Positions 48,401-60,400 of a stretch of 64,000 bases of DNA are shown here, piece by piece. Each line of letters starts with the position of its first letter. Within the stretch, counting starts at the first letter, position 1. The notes beneath the pieces were generated by a model. That model was given only the letters and a program-made list of their open reading frames with translations, was not told the origin of the DNA and made no database searches. The position numbers were made by a program, and so were the translations under genes. The DNA is taken from positions 581,418-645,417 of the forward strand of contig ML133498.1 in assembly GCA_003864495.1 (NCBI GenBank), given 5' to 3'. Source of the DNA: Nemopilema nomurai (Eukaryota; Cnidaria; Scyphozoa; Rhizostomeae; Rhizostomatidae).

Positions 48401-51400
48401 ATTCGATAGCCGTATTATGTTGCCCGTCTTTGTCAATGCAAGCTGAAGCAGAAACATGCCATTGAAATGGGTGATTTGCTAAATTATTATTATCATCTAT
48501 ACGCTATCACTTCAACACCTTCCATCCATTGCTTTCTATAGAATACCGCCCACCCGAAAAAATAAGACTTGCCTCCACCGTCGAAGCTTCTTGGTTTGCC
48601 CTCGTCGAATACTTCAAAAGGACCTGAAATAGTGATTCATGCGGATTTGTTATCAGACCATACAATAAACAAACAAAAAAATCAAATAGATGTTAAAGAA
48701 AGAATACTTGTTTTCAGTATCAGTTTTTCAGTCAATGCTCAGCAAGCAGTCCTCATGTTTACGATATCAAATCTTACTGTTGTGTTGGAAACTTTAAAGA
48801 AATTTTATGTTAAATGCTTATCTAAAGATAAGAAACTTTTAGTAGTAATAACTGGTTGAAAATTAAGAAACTTTTAGTACTACGACCCAAGCTAACTTTC
48901 TTAAAAAAAACGTGAAAACATGTAGTGAAAAACTGATGAAAGCCAAATAGCGTGGAAATTGGCAGGACGGACCTTGAGAAGCAGCTGATATCTGGTTATT
49001 CGTTGAACGGGCGTGATCAGGTATCCTTGGATGAAGTGTGGGTCCTCCGAATCGTGTTGATAATTCTGCAATGGATGAAGTTGTCAGAGCAAATTCCGAG
49101 CACTTGTAGCAAGAAGCCACAACAAACAATCAATAAATTGCTAAATTTCAAAACACTTTGCATGAAAAATTGTATCGCAATGAGGCTATCTGTGGCTGAA
49201 CTTAATGAAGTGCCTCCAAAAACAGACTGACAAAGGCACAAAACAACGCTTTTAGCCCCACAAATCTGCACTCCTACAACCTTTTGGCGGAATGAAATTA
49301 AGGATGACTCTCTGCTTCTCATGTACCACAGCATTGAAATAAACCAGCACTACTCAAACAAGATCGAAATTACGATTGGTAGGCAGCAGGGGAGACACCT
49401 GACTCACCTCCCAGTACTCAATCGACTCCGGTCGGTTCAAAATTTCATCGGCAGTTGGTCTTGTTCTACAATACTCGACATACAGTGTCTCTAACTCGCT
49501 GGCCTAAACAAGATTTGGAAAAAGAATTAAAAAAAGATCAAATGTTGTGAATTTTTCGAGGCGGGCATTAGAAGGGTAACATTGTGATGAAGAAAATCTG
49601 GTCACAAACACCTAGATTTGAATCCTACCATTTGAGTTACATCAATTTTCAAATTTATGTGGAGTGAAGACACATATTACACGGTAATATATTTTTAGGG
49701 GCGAAAAGCAATAATGAAACGATCGTAAGCTAAAGAAGCCCATTTTCTGAATCATTTATTTTGATGCCTTGGAAATTTAGTCAAATGATATGGCCGCTTC
49801 GAAGAAAAACAGACTCACCCGTTTCACAAAGCAGTTGGCCATCTCTTCACTTGCATGAGCGGATTGCTCGAGTTGGGGCAGAAATGTGCTAAATGGAAAG
49901 AAAAATATCGACAGTGAAAAGGAAACTGTCATAAGAACTTAAAAAGAGGCTTCTAAAGGTATTTTCAATTTACATAAACAATGAGTTGCTGCTATTGCCA
50001 ATCGATGGAAGGGTGTAACAATGCATATAATGGGGGTCAGGTCAAATACAGAAAGGCCACTTGATGAAAATGGGCCTTCAACCTCTCTCTATAGAAACTC
50101 CAGTGAAGACCACTGGTGCACGAATATAGGAAGACCGAATCATCTTACGTTGTCAAGGCGACGTGATTAGCAACAACCTACCTGCTATGAAAATGGTAAA
50201 TGTCCTTAATGTTCGCAAAAAGTGTTTCCTTCCTGCCGACCAAGCAAGATGGCAATTGTTTTCCTTTCTCCACCTGCACCAAATGATGCTGAAGAGGAAG
50301 AAATTTGAACTTGAAGGCAGCACAAGCGCATTGCTCGAAGAATTATATTTGAAATTCTAAAAATCCTTCAGCTGTAATGCTTCTTTTCCAAAAGAGGCGA
50401 ATTCTCATAAAAGATTATTGGCAGGTAGTGGTGAACTAGAGTCTTGTGGCGAATGACCGTTAAGCAATAGTCTGAAAGCCACTTCTGATGGGTGTAAATG
50501 GATACTGATCGACATTATTGAGCAAAGCCACTTACGATAAGAAGAATTTCAAACACCCAGATTTGAAAACATAATTGCTCAGAAATGCTCTCGCCACAAA
50601 CCATGATAAAGAAAGAAACAGCTCATCTACCTCACAAAGATACTTCAAGTCGTCGACATATTTCCTTTCTGTTTCCAGAATCTCCTTCAAGACGTTACTG
50701 AAGCAAAAGAACACCAGCATTTACTAAGATGAATACCCTTTGGAGACCCAAAACAGGTCTCTTGGCACACTCTAGTGTCATTAAAACAATCTAGCTTACA
50801 ACTGTGACAGGATTCTTTCCTTTTGTATTCCGGCCTTCTAAGCCAACCAAGATGTAACAAAACATGAACAAGTATTTGCTTAAAAGTAGTAGCCAAGATT
50901 CTTGAAGAAAAAACGGGTGAAAGAAATGTAGAAGATGCATCAACGCAAGCCAAGACGCAAGCCAAGACGCAAGCCAAGACGCAAGCCAAAAGAAATAACA
51001 GATGAACAAAAATGTAAGGAAGTAGAGAAATGAAGACTTACTCTCTCAGCTTGAGTGCCTCAATCTCTTTACTGTCCTTTGGCAGCTGAATGCCAATGCT
51101 CCTCCGTCGAGCAGCCACCTCTTCTTCAGCGTCCTTTTCAAGGTATGCGCTTGGCACCAGTCCCTCTTCGCCATATGAGCCATCTTCGTTGATTGTTCGA
51201 ACCACCCAAAGATCCCCCTCCTGATTCCCTTCCATGACATCAACAACCGTTCCTTCAGAGATTGCCAGTTGATCGTCATCTTTGGGATCGTAATTCGCAA
51301 TTGCAACGTACGTATTGCTCTGAAATCAAGTTTTTGGATTTGTCAGGAATGAATACCATAAAAATAGCTGAGATAAGATTAATGGCGCTACAAAACGCGA

Positions 51401-54400
51401 GTCTCCTGCACTGGCAGGGAAACAAGGCCTGAAAAGAATAAGAGCTGTGAGTTGCGACCATTTGAACACAAGGGAGGACAATAATGATAAAAATTCAGGA
51501 TAAAACATTCTGTGTTGGTTTTTAATATTTTTTATAAAATAGCGGTAATACAATTACCTCAGCTTACAAATTTGCAAAACATTCGAGGGCTGCAAAAGTA
51601 TTCAAGCTGTTGCTGAAGCATTATTTTGACATTATTCGTGAAATTGGTGTGGAGAGCCTCTTCCTATCAGGGGAGGTCCCTGGCGGAGAAACTATTGCAT
51701 ACGAAAACGACAGAGTTGAAGGAAGCAAAGGAGACAACGACAACAACGCGAGTACCTTGACTGATTCGAGGTCGAAAGGTCTTCCGGGTGATGATAGCGG
51801 AGAATCAATGTCGTCCCGTGGGGTGGCCGGTGTATTGGCGCTACAAAAGTAACAAAGTTGATAAACACACTAAACACAGTCCTGAAAAGGCAATAAACAT
51901 AAGCTCAGGCATCTGGGCTGGTTTCAAGTAGACGTGAAGCCCGTGCAATTACCATGACAACATTGAATTCTGTGACTGGAGACAAACATTTGATTGAATA
52001 CACGTCTGCTTGAATTGCAAGTCAAGACGTCGGGAAACGTCGGGAAACGTAGACGCCATTGGCACAATACAGTGAAATTACCTGCCCCTTACAAAGAAAG
52101 AAAAGTTACTGCAAAATATTACAGCAAATAAAAGGAAACAAACACAGACCATATCCGATTGTATTAGCCATTTATTAATTAAGATTATGAAGATTAAGCA
52201 GGAAGATGATCGCAAAAGGTCATGCATTCATTGCAATTATGAGACATCTTGGCGGATTATGAAATCCACCTGTCGTGGATATGAATGCACTTAAGGTACA
52301 TGGCCTGCTCGCATGAATTTCAGCCGCAATTTTGTTACAAATTGACCAAAAACCAATAAATTGTGCTAATGTCAAACAAACTGTAGACACAAATACACTT
52401 GGCCACGATCGGTGTCGCTTTCTTAAAAATCAAAGCAGTTTTTTGACATAAATAGAAAACACAAATTTGGAGTAACCAATGCAAGAATAAGTTCCACTAT
52501 ACGGGCGTAAAAATAGAGCCTCACTTCAAAAGCGACTCGGAAGTAGCAAGAACATAAACACAGACTTCGCCAGCAGCTCAACAAATCATAGCTGAGGCAG
52601 TGGAGCCTAAAAGTTGGTCAAAACGCAGACTTACTACAACCGAAACAGGTTTACGTAGTTTTCCATTCGCATGATTCTGAACATTTTGGGCGCCTTCAAG
52701 TATCATGCTCGTCATTCCGTCATTTTACGAACTGAGAAAGAGTTGCCCTTCTACCAAACAGCTGTCGACCATAGAAACGCTTAGAGCTCGGGATGGCCCG
52801 GCAACAACCGTTAACACAAGCATTCTTCTTTAAGCGCGGATTATAGAATTCCGTCGTGAAGTCTTTGAAAGCACTAGTCTCGATTTGGTGGCTATTAATG
52901 AACTGGTCGTCGAGTCTCAATTCTATAACCCTGCGCAACCACAGCGAAAGAAAATCACATCTTGTAGAAACAATCAGTTTTGATTACAGGGTGTTTGTTG
53001 TGTGTGTGGATGCTTCGTGTGGAAGGCGAAATGACCTTCAGCTCCGTGGTGTGATTGATGAACATTGAAAGGGCTTAACGTTCTTCAGTATATCTGATAT
53101 AATGTTGGTCTTTTAAATTAAAGACTTTTCGATTTAACAAGCCAAAGTAGAATGCCAAATGTACACAGATGACTACGCATAGAGCGTCCGTGTTATTGCA
53201 TTCTTTCAACGGAAGAAAAATGATTAGACTTGGAATGGTTTCAAGACAAATATCACCAAATATGTTCTACTTGGATTAATGAAAGCGCTCTGTGTTTGGC
53301 AGTGCAACCCTAACCAGGGCGTAAGGTGAAATCATGCAATAGGATGACGCTGCTATGAGCACGTGATTACGTATACCAATGTCCATTACTAGGGCCACGA
53401 GAATAGTCCGAGTACGATTAGCTGTAAAAGACGCTTTTCGATTGGCTCAATAAGGCCAGAAGCCGAATGGGAGAGGCCTGACTGGACAAGAAGAGGCCTA
53501 TCATAGGGCCTATCAAATGTTTAAAGTCACGCATACATGCAGGAAACTTGTTGGCCGTAGTTGCGTGAGGCGTGTATCAAAAATTATTGAATGCTTCAAA
53601 CTCAAAAACTATAGGTCAAACAAAAGCACAGAAAACTCACAATTCTGTTTCCGACTTTTTCTTCAAGCAACTTGGAGAGACGAAGCCAATGTCACTCTGG
53701 CGCGCGGCCTTCCGGACTAACCAGTTATCCTCCTGCGTAGTGTCCAATACCTCAACTACATCTCCTCTTCTCAATTGCATCTTGTTGCCCTCGTCCGGCT
53801 CATAATCCTCAAATGCCACGTATGCAACAAGGGGCAGGACCTGACGAAGAAGACATCGCAATTATGACGTAACACTGTATGACGTAACAAGAAATCAGGG
53901 ACAAAGTGGGTTGTCAAGGAACCAGTGCCGACTTGCATGGATAGGAGGCTGGGCAAAATGGCTGATAATTGACCATTTGCTGCATTTAAATCCAACACGG
54001 CAAAGATAATTGTAATATGAGAATTAGTTGTAGCAAATTATATTTAACGGGATTTCCGATCAGGGGCACGAACTTAAGGCCTTTCAACACGAGTTCTGGG
54101 TGAAGCGAGAAGTGAATGGCGGGTGGGAGAAGGGCCGGAGGATGTCTTTGTTATAAAATATAGATCAGTCAAGGTCGATTTTTCTGGAATGATTTCATCC
54201 AAACAGCTCAATATCTTTGATGTACGAGGATGAATCACAAGACGGAGATTAGAGGCGGAAACGAGAACGGGTGCCAAGCGCAAATGCCTTGAGCAGAAGT
54301 GGCCTTTCTCTTCAAGACCTGATTCAACAGACTGTTTGCAGATGACATTCTCCATTGACACAATTCGGCAAACGATAAACAGTGCGAGGCAACTCCAATG

Positions 54401-57400
54401 AATTGTCACTTGCAGTCACCAAGACTTGGTTAGGTCTCTTTTTAAAGACAGGCGAGGCCTTTGCTGCGACTGGGGTAAAAAGGAAACTTGCGGAGCAGGA
54501 AGACAGCATTGTAACCATTAATATAGAAAATGGAAAAGGGGCAATCATATACGCAATTATACAATCAAAGCATAATACAAAATAATATACTTCTTCAAGT
54601 TTTGATATCGTTGGGGCCGCTTTGGTCTCGGATTTTCCAGTTTGCTGAGGCTCCTCATTATGAAGTTTTTTCCCTTTAAAATAACAAAAAATTTTTTTAG
54701 ACACAGAGTACCCAAATTATGTAAATAGTATACAGATAAAGATACTAATATCAATTAGAATACGTATAGTCAGTTCAATACAAAATAATTCACAGCCCCA
54801 ATCTACGCAATATTTGCACGCAAACTAACAGGATTCTTAGCAGGCATCCTAATTTCCCTTTGTGGAAGCTCTTATCGCGCGGCAGAAGCGTGATCTTACC
54901 TTTCTTTTTACTCAATTTAGATTTGGTTTCCTTTCTCTCGGTATCATACTGCTGGGTAGCAGCTTTTAAGATGGCGAAGCTCGACCGGATTGTGCCGTAC
55001 CCATACTGATTTTGACTGTGGCAGTTCGAGTAAAACTGGCTGTATCTCCGCAACGCCATCTGAAGCGCAGTCAAATGCAACCGCGGCTACATAGTAGACC
55101 ACACAGCTCTCCACCCACTAAGCTCTCCACTCACTGAGATGGCGACATTCCAGATCAGAACAAAGAAAGGCACGTCGCTCTGGCGAAATTCGCAGGCATG
55201 TCTCGTTTCCGTCCACTGGCTTAGTAACCTGCTCAGTTTAGCTTCACCCGCACGCCTCATTGAAACCACCCGACTATCTCAATCGTAGAAGCAATTCAGG
55301 GTGGACCGATGGCCTGATTGTTAATAACAATTTGATGAATTTCTCGTTACAATATACGCCGTCCAATGCTACGATAACACGCATTCATGTAGAGCAGAGT
55401 TTACAATTCTGAAAGCGTGGGTGCTTGCCTCAATGAAATTGTGATAAGCCACCAGAATATCATGTGATCAGAAAAAATCCTTTCGATTTGCTCTTGAATA
55501 ATGTCGACTTGGACTTGTTTATCATGGAATGGCAGGTAAAATTGTTCAAGAATCATCACCTATCAGCAATTAGTTGTTCTCTATAATCTGAGTACTCGTT
55601 TCTGATAATAGCATGCATCAGATGAAATCTTCTTGATAACTTAAATGCTTTTTGGCGAGAGAAAGGAAGTCAAATATAAATTGACAGCTTCGCTTCTAAA
55701 ACGATCGCATTATTGAGCTTTCTGAAAGGCACGTTGGTTGGGTTATGGAGGCAATTTTCAAAGGCGTAGAAAAGTCGAGACAAGAAACAATTTTTAACAA
55801 GCTACAACCACAGGGACAACACCAGCAAATCTACAGACGCTGAAAAACAACTCTGCAGTTTACATTAAAAGCAAATACATTTCAAGGACTGACTTATTTT
55901 ATCCTTTCCAACTAACAACATCACAATCTTATCTTTAATTGAATATTTATTATGGTATATGATTTAACATCTCTTAATCACATATAGAATTTAGATGATT
56001 ATCAAACATAAACTATATTTTTGTTGATATTACGTATGCAATTTTATGGCTATATATTACACAAAGTGAAGATGGAACATGTGAATCTTCTGCGACCAAT
56101 CTTCTGCGCAAGGGGTGTCTTCAGACCATACCACGTTGTTGCTGTTGTTACTGCTGTTGTTGCTGCATTCTTTTTATCAATACTTAAAGAATCTTTTCAA
56201 AAGTTTAAGAAGTTCTTTTGTGAAAACGTAAACAACAAGCTATTCACCTGTAACCAGCAAATTCGCAGAGCACTCCACCTCTCCAAAATCATTCCTAACC
56301 AAACATGTATAAACTCCTGAATCACTTTCTCTCGTTTCTGTTATCAACAAAGAATACATATTGCCTTCTGAAAGGACCGTGAAATGAGAAAAGTCCTGGG
56401 GGCTAATGACGTCATCATCCAATTTCCACTCAACGATAATATCTGAGGCATCTCTAACAAGAACATCAAGCCGAACAAGGCTCCCTTCCTCCACTGTCCT
56501 GTCTTTGTACGAGGAAGCAATCACAGGTCGCTCTTCCCCATGTTTCAATTTGGGCTTTGGCTTCGGCAAAACGGTGGGGGGAGGCTGCTTTTTTGACCCC
56601 CTTTCCGGCTCGTCTTCGGGCTCCTGTTCTGAATCATCTTTTCTCTCTTCAGGCTCCATATCGTCTTCTCCTGGTTCTCCATCGTCGTCATCCCGATCAG
56701 ATTTTTCGCCCTCAGTATCAGTGAGGTCTTCCTTGTCTAACGGGCAGAAAACACATTTAGCTGAGAAAAACAATGCAAATAAATATGACACATTACACAA
56801 GATGAAAGTGCAAATAAAGATGAAATGCAAATTAGACTCGCGTCTCGCGTAAGGGGTTGGCTCCCCTATTCGTAGCGTGTCAAATTGCCGTGCTCAAGAC
56901 ATAATCATCTTAATAATGTGACGTAACAATAACGCAAAATTTACCATCAACAAGCAACTCAGCAATGACAGCAACGCGACCGGCTGTGTTTCGCAGCATG
57001 CACTTGACTTCCCCTTCGTCTTTGATCTCAACAGGGTCGATGGCAAGGGAATAGGTTCCTGCCACTTCGTCGCCCCCAATCTTGATCCTCGGGCTTTCAA
57101 CGAGGAGCTTCTCGTTGATGTACCAAAGGGAAGTGGGCATCGGATTGCCTGTCGCCTTCAACTCGAAACAAATCGCATCTCCCTCGATGACCTCTTTGTC
57201 CTTCAGTTCCTTCAGCACTCGGATTGGCTCGATGTCTTCGGGAAGAGGCGACTCAGTCTCTTCCGATTCAGGCACCTGCTTTGAGCTGCAAAGAGAAGGA
57301 GGCATCGTCTGCATAAAGTATTTTCAAATTGCACCTGATTCTTGAATAGCAGGAACTCTTTGCTTTTCAATTGCAAATGAATAATTTCCTCCATGCATAA

Positions 57401-60400
57401 TTTCCAAGAAACCGTTTTCACTCCAATTTAGGTTCGACTGACAAAACACAGGAGGCTGTGCACAAAATTAAAAGCTAAACATTAGAACTGTGCTCAAGTG
57501 TATAAAAATCTGACAAGGCGTACCTTTCTCTTTCCGCATCTTCCGCATCTAAAAATGTACATGAAAAGCGTCAGTAAAAATAAACAGGTTAACTGTTAGG
57601 TCTTTTATCAATTGCACATCAACTGAAATATCAAAATCCCTGCTCTTCAGTTTTCCGTTCATCTCACGATAAAGAATTGCTAGCCGTCAGGTGGCTATAG
57701 TCTTTCGTCAAGACAAAGTAAGGCCTCTTACCATCAACAAGAACTTCCGTTTGTGTTGCTGCGGTTCCCAGCTCGTTTTCAGCCACGCATTTGTAGACAC
57801 CCTCGTCGTCAACAAGTACTTCGTCAATTTCTAATTTGTGCCAATCTCCTTTGCAAGAGACTTTCAAGAACTCTGTTTCCTTCACGGGCTCGCCCTCAAA
57901 AAGCCATGTCACGGTAGGCTTGGGGTTACCAAATACTTGAAGCTGAAGTGAAAACGGATCGCCTTCCAGAACAACTGTTTCTGGTTTTAGCTTCTTAGCG
58001 AAATGAGGCCCCTCTTCTGGTTCCAAGTCTAAAAACCAAAGGTTGGAAAACTTCAATTTCAGAAATTGCCTTACTTCCTACATAAATGGAGAAAAAGTTG
58101 GCAAAATAACCAGGTTCGAGGTAGCGATCGTCCAAAAGACAGAAACTGATAAAAAAACCTGCTTTCTCTAGTATTCTATAAAGGAACGGTTTAGAAAGAG
58201 ATCATAATCGCAGCACTCGAAATTCCACACGGGACAATGGGGTGTCAGGGTGAATTACCGTCGACAAGAAGCTCCATTTCGCATCTGCGTTCTCCTGCGT
58301 CATTGCTAATAAAGCATTCGTACAGCGCCTCGTCGTTGATGTTTGCATTGTGAATCTCGAGGATCAGTCGGTCGCCCTCCTGCTCCGTTCGGATACGTCC
58401 GCCCTGAATAAGAGGCTTGCCTTCCTTCGACCAGCGCACGTTCAGCCCCTCCGCACTCTTCACCTTCACTTCGAACTTGGCGTCGTTGCCCTCGTTGATT
58501 TGCAAGTCGCCCGGCTTGCCAATGATCTCTGGGGGCTCCACGGGCCCCACCGGGGAATCTCGTGGGGTTTCTGGTATAACGACTATATCAATGCCAAGGC
58601 CTACAATGATGGACGCAATTCGTTATGACGTAGAAGCCAGCTACCTTCAACATGAAGAAGGTCATGTGCTGGGCAAGTGACAAATCTTACAACCTCGAAT
58701 TCATAACCTTCAGACCTGAATCTCCTATGTTAAGTTCAATGAGTTGAGTTAATGACGTCAAGATGTGACGTCATCATACGTACGGGGAAACTGGTGAACC
58801 ACCGAGTCCTTCTTCTGTCTCTCGCGTTTGTTTATTTCCCGTACTTCTGCGTCCGACGCGAGGTCCTCTTTCGAAGGGGCGGAGTGGATGTCTTCCCTTG
58901 AACTTAGAGAACTGACTGAAGCCCTTTCTTCTCGAATAAATGGTATATCTGGAGCACTGAAGAAGCAATACAATCAAGACAGACTGGAACAAATAAATAT
59001 CAAATGATTGAAAACTTTATGCTTAAAGACAAAAAACAAGAACGATTTGGCACCTTACAATTTCACGCATTTTCGAAAGACAGTACAAACGCCAGACAAT
59101 CTGGCTGCAAAACACAAGAAACGCGTTCAAAGGTCGGATCTTGCAAGCAGTCGACTAAGCTTTTGTGATGGAGTGAATGTGATGGACTGAATGGATTCCT
59201 TAAGTGCCACTACCTGTTCGCGAGATTTTCGGCAACAGCTCGGATGACCTCCTCTGAGACATCTGTCCGCGGCTTCGCCGGGGCTGGGGGCAAATCATCG
59301 CCCGAATCTGAATCCCCTGAAAGGGAAAAACAGGTCACGTGTTCATGTTTTGATGACGATTGACGTTAGGTTGCACGATTTTATATAAACCACCTTAACC
59401 ACTGCCCAACACCTTAAGTAATGAGGCCACAAGAGGAATTTAACAACTGGTTTATTACTGCGAAAATCAACACACAAAACTGGACTTGACGATTGGCAAA
59501 TTCCAAAATAACAAACCGCATGCGAACTAAAAAAACCAGCAGAAATGCGGTGAGCATAAACAAATTAGCTGGCGGCAAGAAACATCCAGCTTTCATGTCC
59601 TCTAAACCGCAATGGGTTAACGAAAGTAATGGCAAGCATAACCAAAGGTTACAGCTGCAAAACCAAAGCTCACCGTCGGAGGACACGCTGATAGTTGCCG
59701 ACGAGCTCTCGGACCCATGCTTGTTGGTGAGGACGACGGTGTACTCGCCGCTGTCGCTCCTACGAATGCTCAATATCCTCAGCATGATCAGGCCTCCGTT
59801 GTTGGTCACCTCGATTCGCCGGCCGATGTTGAGTTCTTTTCCGTTTTTCTTCCACTCGACCGTTGGACTCGGCTCACCGCTGAACTTCAGCTCCAACGTG
59901 CAATCGCTTCCTTCGACAACCGACTGGCCTCGCAGCCCCGTCTCGATGACAGGTGCTTTCGCTGCAACCTTCTGTCCCAGGGGCTTGAGCTTATTTGCAC
60001 CTACAATGAAACGCTTCGACTGAAAACAAACTCAACACAAACTGTACGGCGTAGTCCACACCGGCAGGCGTTTGCAACACACGTGATGAAGCAGAACATC
60101 GCGATGCGGAAAAATGCGAAGGACGATAGCGTAACACTAGCTTCATTTGCCACGAATCACGACATTGATCCCCCTTTCCTAAACCAAGTCCACCACAGTT
60201 ACCAAAAATCATTGCATCTTATTAAAAGTTGTTGAGCAAAAGTACATCGACAATTTCACCTAAATTCGCAATCGCATTTTGCACCAATGACAACGGCAAC
60301 AGACTTGCTTTCAGAAAAGGCAAGCAACTGCATCTGGTTTGTCAATACGCAGAAAAGGTATATTAAATTGTATTGACCGTGACGAGGGATTAGGAGAGCA

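Noticed and set aside
54404..54480. Exon-like segment VAAKASPVFKKRPNQVLV after an acceptor CCCCAG
   Set aside because: Its phase does not match either neighbouring obscurin exon, whereas 54591 joins 53840 directly in phase.
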